From Daphnia pulex (taxonomy: Eukaryota > Arthropoda > Branchiopoda > Diplostraca > Daphniidae): 64,000 nt of DNA. Of the stretch, positions 48,919 through 62,114 are shown in pieces. Numbering within the stretch: the first letter of the stretch is position 1; each line of letters starts with the position of its first letter. The stretch spans positions 1,758,501 through 1,822,500 of the forward strand of contig NC_060028.1 of assembly GCF_021134715.1 (NCBI RefSeq), read 5' to 3'. The translations under genes were made by a program, and so were the position numbers. Below the pieces are notes generated by a model. It did no database searches and had not been told where the DNA came from. It saw nothing but the letters and a program-made list of their open reading frames with translations.

Positions 48919-51545
48919 AGCTAGCGAAAATCCGTTCGGCAATATTTGTACAGTTTTTTGGATGAATTCCTTGAAAAATTTGATTACGGAAAAAAGAAGG
49001 AGAGAAAGGATATTCTCGACAATATATGTCAAAGTTACTGGTAATTGTATATATATTTTTTTTATCTGAACAGATGGTTGTGCTAACAGCTAATAAATGT
49101 GCACAATCTCATGATTTGTTTCTCTTTGCAGACACAACAGAAAATGGAGTCGTTGCATTGATTCAGAATGGGAAATTCAGGGGCATCACCCATTTACTAA
49201 GCTCAGTTTTTTTATACCCCAAGGATATCCTTCATCAGTCAGTGATCACTATTTAGAGTACCAAAATTGGGAAATTCTGGGAAAAATTCAATACCATTCA
49301 ATACAATGAAAATCTGGGAAAATTATTCAATACATGCATCAATTCAGGTATTTTTTTTTCTGATTCAAGCCATTGAGAGTCAAGTTTCACTAAGCTATTC
49401 TTATATGCCTACAAATGAGATTGATGTTATCTAAATGTAACTATGGCTAAACATCATTTGTATGTATTCAAGGCTTTCGTTGGTAGCTTATCAGGATCTT
49501 TGTCAACGAGGGCTATACTATAGAAGGAGTCGGAGTAGGAAGCGCAGCACTTCTACTCCTTTGGCTGCTACATTAATGTGGCTGATAAAAGATGGTACTG
49601 GAATGGTTGGCCGAATATTGTTTGCTTGGTGCAATGGGTGAGCACTTTTTCAGCATTGCATATTAATATTTTGCATGTTTATAATTATATTTCAGCACCA
49701 AGCTAGATGCGGATAGTAAGAAATGGAGGTTTTTTGCAGACCTTCTCAATGACTGTGCTCTAAGCCTAGAATTATGTGCTCCATATGCTGTAGCGGCAGT
49801 TGGAGGATCTAACGGAACTATGACTAGTATTCTTTGTGTTGCTGGGGTAGCCAAATCGATTGTTGGAGTAGCTGGAGGTGCAACAAGAGCAGCTTTAACC
49901 CAACATCAGGTACCAACACGAATTTAAACAATTACTACGGACTGACTGTATACAAGTATTTGTGCCACAGGCCCGACAAGGGAATCTTGCCGATGTATCG
50001 GCCAAGGACGGAAGCCAAGAAACCCTGGTGAATTTAGCTGCCCTAATAACTAGTCTTTGGCTTTTACCTATTTTAGATGGCGCTACAGGGTATGTGGTTT
50101 CTTTTATTTTTTATAAAGCCAAGTACTATCGAATTTATTTCCTCCACGCAGATTGACATGGTTAATATTTATCCTCTTTACGTTGTTGCACGTCTTCACT
50201 AACCTGAAGGCTGTAAAAGCTGTCACCATGGAAACTCTTAATAGGGCTAGATATATGATTATTTTGAAGCAGTTTGCCTCAACCAAATATGTGGCTTCCA
50301 TGAAAGAAGTTAACCCCATCATGGGACTCATTCCGAGTTTCCGACTGGTAATTTTATCATTTAATAGCCTAATCAATTAGATAATGAATTATTAATATAT
50401 TTATTCACCTTGGCTCAGAGGAGGATGTGTGCGGTTACCGAATACAACTCGGATGCTCAATCAAGGCTGTTGCGTCCCGAAGTACTTTTGAAAAGCAATT
50501 GGCTCATTATTCTGAACGGAATTTTGCTGTGATTCCTGATCCGCTCACTAAAACTATCTACGTCATCTATTGGCGGAATTGTACGTTGGAAGATGTGCTG
50601 GAATCGTAGGCTACTCGCAGGCTATCCTATCTGCCATGCTTTCCTCCGGATATTCGGTAAGTCAGAGTTCTCTTCAATAAACTCTACAATTATTATCATT
50701 TTTACTTCTTTTTTTGTCTGGGGAAGATTATGAATTTGGACTCACCGCTCGACGGTAATATCTCGAGTGCGCTGAATCAACTGGAGAAAAGTAGCTATTG
50801 GAAAATGGAAAGAGCTTCAGCAGGGTCTAATAAATCAAGGAGAGTCAGATTGGTGATTTCCTAAAAGATAGTATGTTTTCACATTATTTTGTTTTTATTT
50901 ATTTTTAATTTTTTATTAAGGTTGAAATCTGGGTCAGTCACTGTTAGCCCCTGACGAATGGAGAGCATCGTGGTGAAAATTGTACGAAAAAAAAATCATT
51001 AAAGCGGGAAATTTAAAATATATTTTTTTAAACTTGAAGATAATTGCAATCTACTTTTATTTAATTATTTCTCATAATTCATCGTTCTGTACACAATCAT
51101 GAAACAAGATGTTGTGTGTAATTTCAAGAACCGATGTTGTTAAAATAAATTGCCGAATAACCACGACAATCGACCAGTTCCGAATCTATCCGTGGGTGGC
51201 TGGGGTTAACGCTTATCGCTGATAAGTTTGGCCGTGATCTCAGCCATTTGGCGGAGTTTTTGTAATGTGGTGATTCTCTGCTGATAACCTGGACGATTTT
51301 CTTGTTTCTCGACGGCTATCAACAAGTCGATATAGTCGGGCGCAGAGAAAGAGTGAGGCCGCAGGGCGATTTCTTCCAGTCGCTGGATGCATGGATAAGT
51401 GGCTTTCATCAACTCCATCAGCTGTGACTCGTATTCGTCGATTTCTTTCTGGATGTTTTTCAGCAGCTGTTCATTGGTTATCGCTTCATTCTTGGCCCCT
51501 TGATATTGTTGCCGGATGGCGTCGGATGAACGCTTCACTTTCTCT
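48919..51545. repeat. Segmental duplication, copy 2
   Basis: This aligns with 23,290-25,933 in the same orientation, with substitutions and many small indels. It spans the dead RUSF1 copy and the 3' end of the full-length GTPase gene, and homology to copy 1 ends inside that gene's coding exon. Confidence 0.9.
48962..50976 (+). pseudogene. RUSF1: RUSF1 pseudogene (second copy)
   Basis: All nine exons of the 23-kb gene are recognisable, but the frame is broken repeatedly. Exon 1 has an extra A (ggaaaaaagaagg) and an extra AT (CAATATATG). The second exon has a deletion and is followed by a disrupted junction with duplicated text near 49,290. The third exon has two 2-base insertions (ctatactatagaag and gaagcgcagc). 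The seventh exon gains a stop (GAATCGTAG). An insertion in the eighth exon duplicates ATGGAA. The central exons (about 49,696-50,096) are nearly unchanged in protein sequence, so decay is fairly recent. Confidence 0.9.
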
Positions 51546-54500
51546 TTCACCATTTCGTACCTGTATTTCTGATTGAAATGGGCATTCCAAGAGCATTTGC
51601 ATATCATACAATTGCCGCTTGGGTTCATGACAGAGCAACGATGTTTGTCGGCGTCATGAGCCTGTCTACAAGGAAAATGGCAAGTTGTGCGACAATTTTG
51701 ACAGTTGGTGGTGAATTGACCCGTTCCGCTGATGTCAGTTGATTTTGGAACGAGGAATTCGACTTCAAATTCAAAATTCTTGTTGGCGTCTATCTGATCT
51801 TGATTATCCGCCAGTATCTTCTTGATTTGCTGAAACTCATCGATACGCGTCAATTTAATTTGTGTACGAAGTTGAAGACCTTCGACCAGGGCTTCAAGAA
51901 GTTTCCTTTCTTCGAGCACTTCACGAGTGAGAGTCAACGATTTGGCTTCCATTACACCCAAGTCGTCAAAGAATTTGTCAAAACCTTCGATTGCCATGTC
52001 AAAGTAGGTCCGGTTAAATTCGTTCGTCTGGCGGTCGCCCTTGTTAGAAGTAAAGAAAATTAAGTTATTAAACTTGTGGTGAAGTGGGAGACCGGTGAAT
52101 GGATCCATGGGCGACGGGATACCGGCCTCTTTGACTGCACCAAGGACCGGTGGCGAAGCAGCGTCAGCAAATGTCACCATCAGACGAATATTATCCTTAA
52201 TATCTTGGCCAAAAATAGATAAGATGGAGTCGAAAATGTACTGCAGAGGGGCCGTCAACCTGACGTCAGACGACTGGACGACAAAACAGACGGCCTCCAA
52301 TTGCTGAATCCCGTGACGGCACTGAAAATAATCTTGAATTTGTTGCAAAATTTTCTTGTCTTTCTCCAGTCCACGAGTGTCACCAAATCCTGGAGTATCG
52401 ACAACTGTCAGAGAATAATTCAGCCGGGATCCTTTCATTTCGTACAAGTCGTAGGTGGTCACCAAGTCCGTCTGGCTGTAAGCTTGAGACTTGCCGGCCG
52501 GTTCGTCGATCAGTTTAAAGCGGAAGTCGTCGTTCCACTCGACGCCCAGCACATAATTCACCATAGCGTTGATGAGAGTACTTTTGCCGGAACCAGTGGC
52601 GCCCAGCATCAAGATGGTCCGTTGACGACGTTTGCCGACCAACGCCAAGTAACTTGGCTCACCAAAAACATAGTGTCCGACTCCTTGTGCTTGGTGGGCT
52701 TCGTGGTGTTGTCTCTTTAACGGTATCTGGTAATGGTCGATGTCTTTGTCGGTCGGGCATTTTTGGCTCTTACGACGGACGACAATTGCCGCCCGTTCGG
52801 CCTCTCGCAGCGTTTTCGCTTCTAGAATCTGTGAAGCTTTACTGTAGAAAGTGCATCCCGTAGCATTTATGCAAACAGCCCGCACTTGGACGCAATAATC
52901 TGTACCGGGGACGAGTGGTTCAAGTGTAATCGTCTTTTTCGTATTGGATCTTTGTATAAATGTGGACTCGTGGGGGCTACCACCCATCCAGCAGTCAATA
53001 GAGTAAGAGGAAATTGTTACGTCGTCTTTCGCTACGGTCTCTACTCTGCCTGAATAAAATTGATGAGACCAAGAAATGGTGATGCTCGTATCCGTCACGT
53101 ACAAACACTGTAGTCCAGCTGGTGACGGACAAACCGGATCAATTGTCACCTTACAGCTGAACGGACTGAACGGACTCCTTCCTCCTGGTGTCACCACGGC
53201 AACGCGGAACACGTAACTCTCCTCCGATTGCAGATGACTGATTGTAATTTCTTCGAAATAATGTTGGATGGAATCCCACCTTTCTTTGGATCTATCGATA
53301 CTCCGATACTGCAACAGATAATTAGGCTCCTCGACTTCTTCCTCTGTTCTCCAACTCAGCGTGATCACGCCACGGTGGTTCTTTTCGACTGTGACTGGAC
53401 CAGGAGCTTTAGGGATGGTGAAATTCAAAGGTAGAGCCTCTCCCGTTCTGCAGTCGTATAATCGCGTGAACGGTGATAGTTCCGCTACACCAGCACCAGC
53501 AATCCGTTCGTCGTAAAATATGACGTACCGTACGTTTGTGTTGTCGCTGTTGTTATTAGTCACCCAAATTGAAAACTCTTTAGCAGCATAGTATATTCGA
53601 CGACAGTTGATTGAGATGGAATCCTTAGTTGGTTGTCCTTTATTGTCACTTCTCCAGTCTGTCCAATTCGAACTTGGAGTTTGGTTGAACACTCCAACAT
53701 AACGCTTCATTTCGCTAACCAACAAGTCAGAAATTCCATCCAAATTGGGCAAGTGAATGACTACTGCGTAAGACCAATCGTTTCCATGTTTAACCTCTTC
53801 TTTGAAATTTTCTACTCCAGACACAAGCTGGACACCGGGTAATTGATTCAACATTTTAAAAGTTTTGATTTGCTGTTTCTGACAATTGAGCCAACAGTTC
53901 AGCTCGTTGGGAAGGAACGGCGATTGGGTTTCCATGGCTTTTATCTTCTTGTCCATTATCTTTTCTTCCATGATCTCTCCGCGTCGGATGGCAATGATCC
54001 ATTGGGCCAGCGCCTTGATTAAAACCTCAAAATATGTGGTTATTAATTCCCCTAATTCCTTGATTCTCTTATAGGTTGTTAGCGGAATACAGTGGCAACC
54101 GCTCAAATCGCCAATCAAATCGTCCGTGTCCCAACGGATTCGTTGCAAACGGTTCCATATAATTTGACAACGAAGAACTAGATACGGCGGATCACGAAGA
54201 TTTGGCGGAATCTTAGTTTTACCTTCTTTATTAGGCATCAATTTATGGAGTGGGTACAGTAATACTTTCAGCGGAATTGCCTTGTTGACTGGATGGATCA
54301 TTACCGCCCTGCAGGCTTCGTACTGTTCCGCGACGGGCTTAGAAGTCCAGCTTTGTCCACCGTTTTTGGCTTGATTTAGATCGCTGTAGAGAATGCACTG
54401 CAGGTCTAGCGGGATGAAACATTGTCCGCCGTCTTCTTCGTCACCTTCTTGATCCTGATCCGGCCCTAAATTGAGTCTGCCCTTCCAGAGCTGATCGGCG

Positions 54501-55164
54501 AAAATGCGGGCGTAGTTTCGCATTCTTTCGATGGCTTCGTCATCATCGTCAGTTGTCGTGTTTGACTTTGGCTGTTGACGGGGAAAAATGCAAAAGGCTT
54601 CCAGGCCATAAGTGACGGCCACGACGACGTGAGTGGCTCCGCTCTTCATTAATTCGTCTGGACGGCAAATGATTTCCAGTTGAGTTATTGAATCGACTGC
54701 CGAGACTTTCTTGCTGGAGCAACAACAATGGACGGCCACTTCGGCTTTACGGCCAAACGTTTCCGCCTTCCAGTCCACCCCGTCGGCCGCGTACTGCCAA
54801 GCTCCTCCGGATGATAGACGCAAAATGCCGGTCATCAGACTCATTGCTGTGTGATCATCCATTCCTAATTTAGATAGCCAAAACCTGTGCCCTGTTTCAT
54901 CGTCATCAATGGTTTGCTCAGTCGCCATCGAATGAACCTTGACATGTTCTTCAGTTTCGACGACCGAGCTGGGCACATCGGATGAATCCCACAAACGAAT
55001 TTCTGTACAACATGTTAAAGTATTTTCTAAGCACAAATTCTATGTTTTGTCAATTATTCAAGCTTACTTGGCAGCACAATGGCATCTTCGGTGTAATTGT
55101 AAAATGTTCCAATGGCGAACTGGCGGCCAAAAGCCGTCATTTCAACACAATCCGGATTAGGCAT
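51206..55164 (-). CDS. Stonustoxin-like / AIG1-type GTPase with FN3 repeats (paralogue A)
   Basis: Two exons (55164-55068 and 55002-51206) join in phase to 1,297 residues. The small first exon encodes the conserved (A/L)GRxxxxGxxYxYxxDxI start of the stonustoxin-type MACPF-like domain, followed by THVVVAVTYGLEAFCIF near residue 150, a helical region to about 420, a thioredoxin-like segment, two FN3 repeats (about 557-760), and a G domain with P-loop GATGSGKST (about 830) and DTPGFGDT (about 901), with TFAD in place of NKxD. The tail has a Cys/His-rich cluster (about 1127-1167) and coiled helices. The G domain resembles AIG1/GIMAP and septin GTPases. Non-venom animals carry many such proteins, so there is no reason to call it a toxin; a membrane- or immunity-related role is inference. 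The start could instead be the ATG at 55,140. An in-frame 27-bp loss relative to the 25-kb copy creates the present stop. Confidence 0.87.
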
Positions 55165-56915
55165 TTTAAACGGTGTAATTACTTGCAAGTAACGTCCGAA
55201 CTGAAGAGAATTATATAACGGGTCAGAATTCTTCAATGAGCAGCCATCACTGTTTTAATTATCTACGATATAATCCAAGGCCGTGTTGACTTTCGTCGGC
55301 CTTGTATCATGGCGTCAGAACCATCTAACGGGGAAAAAATACAGCTCGAAAAGGCGATTCGAGTTTAGATTAATTATCACGACGACTTTAATCCAATCAA
55401 AGTGGATCTATCGTTAACTATTTGTGTTTGAAATTGAATGATAAGAAAACGCTTAAATTTACCGACCTTCGCCCCATTATTACCTCTGAGAGAAAAAAAC
55501 AGCGCCATCTTATGGGATTGGACTTGTGGGTTTTAGGGGTCGTCTTTAATTATCTTTCATAATGTTATCAAGTTAAGATAGAGTTCCTATCGGGAAATTT
55601 CTGAGGGTAATCTATTTCATAAGACATTTATATAAAAAACAAGTTTTAGAATAACAAATTATTTGTCACTTGAAACGAATCACGAGCATATCTCGAAATG
55701 GACTATAAATAGGTGACACCACCGCAGGACAAGGACATCGGTTGTGCAAATGAAGTCAACATCACGCTATCGGGCACAGAATGCGTCACCATCAATTCCA
55801 AAAAATATTTGCATTTGCTTGGCTAAAAACAGACTTGAAAAACTCAGTTTTACAGAGATTATTATAAATATTAATCCTCTACCACAAACTTTGACAAACA
55901 GTTGGCCTATCTGCGTATAATTTTTCTTGATTTGATTAAAGTCCACGGCAAATGAGCTTTGCCCAGTTGCCTGGTTAAATGCAGAACTACTTACAATCTG
56001 AGCTATGCGATTGATGCTGGATGTTTGTTTTACTGTTTGAAATTTTTGCGTCAATTTTTTCATTCGCGATTGTTTCAGTTTTTGTAAATTAATTATGTCA
56101 TGGTAATGGACGAAACAACTATTGCTCCTGATTTCTCCCGTGCAATTTGAATCGAACGAAAATATGCTGAACTTCGTGCATGCTGGACGACGGAGCGTCC
56201 GCGGAGCGTAAAAAAAAAATACCAGTATAGCTAAGTCATTTGCGCGTTCGCGTTTCGCTAGGCTGTTGACAGGACAGATGTGGTTTAAAACCACTGATGC
56301 ATTTAACAACTAGCAAAGAGCTGACACATTTATTCTTGTTTAGAGTTACTAAGTCTATGTACAGGTGGGCAGGGTTTGTGCACGTGCTGGAACAAAACAA
56401 AGTTAGTTATCTTATAAAATGGCCGGATTGCCGGATTCTCGGTTCGCAATGATATCCACGTGATAGAATGTTATTATCGCTTGCGGAGCATCGATTATCC
56501 GCCGGTAGGTTCAAATATCTAGCCTACTTAGGGCTACTATCGGACAACGAAATAATTTGATCTTTTGATGGTTTACTAAGGCTCTTTACTCACATATAGT
56601 CATTCAGTGCTGTATTAGATTTTCCAACATAGCAATACTAATATACTTTCAAATAAAAATTCCCATTTGTAAAATAAAAACAAAACAAACTAATTTCGAA
56701 TATAGATTTGGTAAATCGACATTCGATGCTACTGATTGATTATTATTAATGTAATTAGTATAACGTCATTTCATTTGCGGATGAATGAAGTCTGGTACTT
56801 GTGACGATCTGTTGCTGCGCTATTTAGTCAACCAGGCACTGTCGTAATTGTCGTCATCATCATTATCCATTCGGGCGTTACTATAATTGTCATCATCGTC
56901 GTCGTAACCGACCTC
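55165..56915. other. Intergenic region between paralogues A and B
   Basis: Mostly AT-rich. The single long ORF at 55,767-56,309 (minus) has no domain character or compositional support. A CG-rich ggacgacggagcgtccgcggag inverted phrase occurs near 56,185. I see nothing I can name. Confidence 0.45.
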
Positions 56916-59900
56916 TTAATCGGCAAAGTCGTCATGTCGGTTCCTGGTCAAAAGGGATTCGTTGTTCCGGACCCTGCTGGTGATCACGGCCATATGACGA
57001 AGCTTCTTCAAACTTTCGATCCGCTCCTTGAAGCCGAGACGTTTCTCATGTTGCTCGGCGTCGATGATCAAATCTATGTACTGCGGCGTAGAGAACGGAT
57101 TAGGACGCAGGGCGATCTCATCCAGCCGCTGGATGCAGCTTGAAACCGTATTCACACGATCCAATACTTCCTTCGCGTTTTGGTCAATATCTTTTTGCAG
57201 CGCTTTGATTAGATCCTCGGCAGTTAATTTCCTCTTCAGTTCCGTCTCGTATTTCTGTTTGATAGCATCGGATGAAGTGGCTTGTTTCTGTTTGACGTAT
57301 TCCCAACTGTATGGCTGGTTGGCGTGCATGTTCCAGATGCACTTCTCCGGGCAAATGCGACAGGAACGGGTTGCTTCTGGCATGGCAGAATCCATTGCCC
57401 AGCATTTAACCTTGTCGTCGTCGTTCTTGTACGCACACGGGTTATGACATGTGATGTAACACTTGTTGCAATTGGTTAAATATTGACCGGCTGGAATCTC
57501 AACCTTTTGCGGCACCGTCACTTCCACTTCAAACTTGACATTTTCATTGGCTTCAATCTGCGCTTGGCTGTTTGTGATCATTTGCTTCGTCTTCCGCATT
57601 TCTTCCATCTTGGACAAATCAATTTTTATGAGCGGCTGAAGCCCATCCACGGTCGCTTCCAGCCGTTTCCTCTCTTCCAACACTTGCTTGGTTAACGACA
57701 GGGACTTTGTCTTCATAGTGGTTAGAACGGAGAAAAACTTTTGGAAATTTTCCATTCCCATTCGCCAGAAGAATCGGTTGAACTTGTCGACTGTGTTTCC
57801 TGGCTCGCGGCTGGAACAAAAGAAACCGGAATTGTTAAACTTGTTATGAAGGGGCTCGCCAGTGTCGGGGCCCGTTGGATACGGTAAGTTCGCTTCAGCA
57901 ATGGCGCTCAGGACGGGCGGAACTTGGCTGTCTGCGAACGTCAATAAAAAGTTAATGTTCTCTTTGACGTCGTTGCCAAAGATGGAAAGCACCGAATCAA
58001 ATATATAGATTTGAGTGGGCGTCAAACGAGGCAGGGAAGCTTGAGCCACGAAGCCAATCACATCCAGCTCCTGGATTCCGTCCTTGTCTTCGAAAAACTT
58101 GCGGACCATTTCGGTGATTTCTTGGTCCCTGTCGAGACCTTTGGTGTCGCCGTATCCAGGCGTGTCGACAATAGTCAGCGAATACGGAACGTTGAATCCT
58201 TCCGCGTGATGGATGTCGTAGGCCGTGATGCGGCTGGTCTGGCTGTCAACTTGGGAGCGGCCGGCCGTCTGCTCTTCAATCAGCTGGAAGCGGAAGGTAT
58301 CCTCCCATTGAACGTTGAAAATGTAGTTTATCATTCCATTGATTAGTGTCGTTTTGCCAGAACCGGTTGCGCCCATCACCAAAATTGTTCGATGCTGAAT
58401 CCTTCCTTTCTGCTGACCGGCTCCACCTTGCCTCCCATCGGCTTTTCCAAAAGCGAAACGTTCGGCCGTTGAAAGCGATCCGGTTACTTTTATAAGCGGG
58501 ATAGCAAAAAGGTCCATGCCGTTTCGGTTGCCGATGCTTTTGCAGTGCTTCACAATCGTTTCGGCGAAACGGACTTCTTTGGCCAGCGTCGTCAGGCTCA
58601 CTTCATCGCTGGGCGCACTGATCTCCTGTAAATCATCAGAGACAACCACAATGTTAACAAAATAAGTCGTTTCGGGTTCGAGTTGCTCCAGTCGACAGCT
58701 TGATTTGTAGGAAGGAATGTCCAATTCATGGGCGGATGACGCATCCTGCCCATTCTGCCAATACCGAATGCGATAAGAGTACCATGGACTTCCAACGCTG
58801 GAATTCTTCCATCCAATTTCTGCTCTGCTTTGCGTAACCAATTCAACCTCGACGTCAGTTGGAGGTTGTAAATCAGATTTCTTGTTCTCTTTCTTAGCCA
58901 TCCCGGTCGGCTGTAATGGCGGTTGAACAGTTGTCATTTGATGGTTGTTTGATTGGAAGGATTTCCGTGTGGCTGGAATTTCTTTTGCCGAACAAGTCGA
59001 TTCCCTGTCCGTGTTTGTTGCGTCATCTTCGTCAGCGGACGCCATTTCGTCGTTCATGATTTCGCTGAATTCGCTGCGACCGATGCAGGTATCGGCCGCC
59101 ACCCGAAATTTGATGGTCGATCCATTTTGTTTGGTTAAGTTGAGTATTAGATGATTTTCTCCCAGTTTCGCCGTTTTCTTCTGGGTCCATGATTCGATAA
59201 AACTGTCATCATATTGATACTCGACCATAAAAGAATAAGGGAACCCAGGATCTTCATAGTTCCACTCTAGACGAACGTTAAATTTCTTGCTTTTGCGATT
59301 CTCTTGAACGTCAGCGATCCGCAGATCCGTGGGAGGTCCGGGTAATCGACCCAGATTATCCTTTAGCACATTGCCATCTTCGTAAACCGAATATCGACAC
59401 CCATTTCCACTGCCATAAGTAATACAAAAAGGGACTTGATCAATTAGGTGTTTATTCTTATTGACGTGATCGGCCAATTCACGAATTTTCTTCAGTACTG
59501 GCTTCTGCTTCCGCTGGATCATGTGCCAGGGAATTTTGTCGTCGTCTTCGTCATCTTCGTCCGTGTTGTCGTCGTCGTCGTCTACTGATGTCAATTTCGT
59601 GTAGTTATCCACGTAGTCTTTCATATCGGCGAGAATCTTGTTCGTTTTCTCATCCAGCGGCGGAACGCTCAACACCAGGGCGTGTCTCTTGTCAAACGAC
59701 TCGGCCAGTTCTTTTTCGAGCGATTTTCGATTGGCGAAGAAAGTGATGTCGGAAACGCCTTTCATTTTGCCGGCCATCTCTGACTCTGCCTGTTTATATC
59801 GCAGCCATCGCTCCAGTCGAGTCGGCTTGAAAAGCGGATGCGTTTCCGCGATATTGGCGGCTTTTTCGATTTCATTCTCGTCGCCATTTTCACGCGCTTT

Positions 59901-61054
59901 CACGACACCATTTTTCCAGCTTTTCTTCAAGAGTTCTTTGTATTTGCCTAGAGCGTCTTCAAATTGGTGCAGAGAGGAGCGAAATTCTTTTTTGATGGAC
60001 GTGCGGATGCTATCTAATTTTGCACCGACTCGCTCCAGCTCATCCCAGATCCGCCCGCATCGAGCTATTAGGTCGTTGTCGACGTCTTGGTACCCGCCTT
60101 TAATTTTCCCCATAAGACATTTCAGCGGGCAGAGGAGAACAGCAATGGGAACCGCTTTCCTTTTCTGGACTTGTTCGATCAGTTTCAGGCAATTCTTGTA
60201 GGCGTCAAAGACGCTGCATTTGCGAAAAGCCGAAGATTGGAGATCGGCATACAAACGACATTTCACACGAGTCAGCTGTTTTTTATCGTCAAATTGCTTC
60301 TTGAACTCGTTTAATTCTTGTTTGTCGTTGAGTGCTTCTTCCATTTTCTGCGCTATTTCTGACAATTTCTCTTCGGCTTCTTCCATTTTCTGCGCTATTT
60401 CGGCCAATTTCTCTTCGGCTTCTTCTTGAGCATCTTCATCCGCTTCTTCTCCGACATCCTGAGTCAGGACGCAATAAGCTTCCGCTCCGTAAGTGACTCC
60501 AACGACGACGTGAGTTGGAACTGCTGGTCCCGATTTCTGCTTCTTCGTTTCTTCTCCTGAGGCAAGACAAAGTGGAACGTCTTCATTGATTAAAATTTGT
60601 AGATCCAAATGTTCTTTTCTTGACTTTACACGAAGAAATAGGATTCGAGTTGCCTGCGATGGATTCGGTTTGTCGTTGAGGTAGTTACACGCGTCACGAT
60701 ACTTCTTGATGAGGCCGGCAAGGACGGTTGCTTTCAAATGCTCATCCAGACCCATGTTTTCCCACTTGCTGCTATTAGAATCGGAGTCTGGGAGCTTAAA
60801 TTTCAGTTTGAATTTATCGTCTACTTGAGTGGCCGATGATACTTCACCCGATTCCCAACACGTCCGGCCATCTTTAATAATAGTAACACACACATGTTAG
60901 TTTCATATTATGAATACTAGGTCATTTGTGTAAAACTATTTTTAGTACCTGCTAGAATGCTGTCGTTGCGGTAGTCGTACAAATCACCCAGTTGGAATCG
61001 GCCTCCCAACACAACCATCTTAATGATATGTTGTTCAATTGCTTTGTCCGTCAT
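56916..61054 (-). CDS. Stonustoxin-like / AIG1-type GTPase with FN3 repeats (paralogue B)
   Basis: Exons 61054-60949 and 60871-56916 join in phase to about 1,353 residues (1,341 if the ATG at 61,018 is used). The order of domains matches paralogue A. The first-exon motif (LGGRFQLGDLYDYRNDSILA) leads into a MACPF-like N-terminus with THVVVGVTYGAEAYCVL, then a Glu-rich coiled coil with a duplicated 14-residue unit, a helical region, an Asp-rich run near 59,560, and two FN3 repeats (about 546-630 and 700-796). The G domain has GATGSGKTT (about 868) and DTPGYGDT (about 938) with TFAD. The tail has a Cys/His-rich cluster (about 1170-1215). All G1 and G3 residues needed for GTP binding are present. 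It is tandem with A and head-to-head with C. It lacks the A-specific 5' boundary features and diverges strongly from A outside the G domain and tail. Confidence 0.87.
60341..60424 (-). repeat. 42-bp tandem duplication in the coiled coil of paralogue B
   Basis: Two adjacent 42-base units (60,341-60,382 and 60,383-60,424) differ at only three positions. They encode EEAEEKLxEIAQKM twice in the paralogue B coiled coil. The length is a multiple of three, so the frame is kept. Confidence 0.9.
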
Positions 61055-62114
61055 GGCTCTCAATAAAGAAATTTCTTTTTCAGCTATTACGGAATTTTGT
61101 CTCCTATTTGACACGGTAGAAAGGTTGGTTTTTAGTTCAATGGCGAACGTCAACTGTCGCACGGTATTGCCAAGTTTGAACGTTCAACAGTTTTACAGGC
61201 ATGGCCTACTTGAGGGTTATAAGGCCTGTAAACTTGTGTCTACTACCACGCGAAGGCGAGAGGTGTGGCCAAATTCTCTATTCCTGCTCCTGCGAGAGCC
61301 AGTCAGACGAAAAATGGAGGGTACAACTTCGTCATCTGGCGTTCAAGATGCAATCTCGTTGTAAAGTAAATAAAATATACTGAGGACAAAAGAATTATCG
61401 AAAGTTAATAACGGTTATAACACAGAAATGTTTTTTTTTAATGGATAGGGCCTATTAATGAAATGAAGTAATTTTTTGATTTCCCGGCCTGTTTGCGTAG
61501 TGCGAGGGAGTGAGAATACTAATAGTAATTTTTTTTTAAACTGCTCCAGACACACTGTAGTTCCGTTGCGCCTTAAAAATAATGCGGTACACGACAATTG
61601 AAACCATTCCCCCTTATATCATTCTAACGAGATGGCAATATCGAACGCCAGATAGCGATGATTACCTCTTGCTCGGGGAAAGGATAGGGAATCCTGCAAA
61701 TCCTCTCGCCGTCATGGAGCAACATTCAAGTTTACAGGCCTTAACCATTAAGCAGGCCATGGAACAGGATAGACTCCACCTTTCTTCTAGAAGTTGTTTA
61801 GTCTCTTAGAAGAATTTGTTTCGTAGACTTCTGATATTTTCAACGAAATTGTTGATTTAAAGAATAAAGTTATTTGTTTGACTTGCACTACAGTTTCGAA
61901 ATCGTGGACCTCAAAGTTGCTCTATTAAACAATATCCGTGAGCAGGTAGCGTTTATAATTCCAGTCCAAACTGTGTCGTGTTATTAACGTGTATTATATG
62001 GTCATGTTATTAATTCTATAGGCTCTGCCGCTCCGTATCACGCACAACCTAACCTAACCAAACATTCAAAGACGAAAGTTGATTGTTTCTTTTTAGACAA
62101 TTAAAAAAAGGTAA
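61055..62114. other. Head-to-head intergenic region between paralogues B and C
   Basis: The gap must hold the 5' regions of both divergent genes. Small ORFs at 61,023-61,364 and 61,582-61,809 show no domain. Short words (for example ttacaggc and its complement gcctgtaa) recur near 61,190, 61,225 and 61,735. No TATA box is clear. Confidence 0.45.

Noticed and set aside
48962-50976. A second functional RUSF1 gene
   Set aside because: At least four frameshifts and a stop across the exons make a full product impossible.
55767-56309. A 180-residue minus-strand ORF between paralogues A and B
   Set aside because: No domain, no plausible splice or promoter context, and composition like the surrounding AT-rich DNA.
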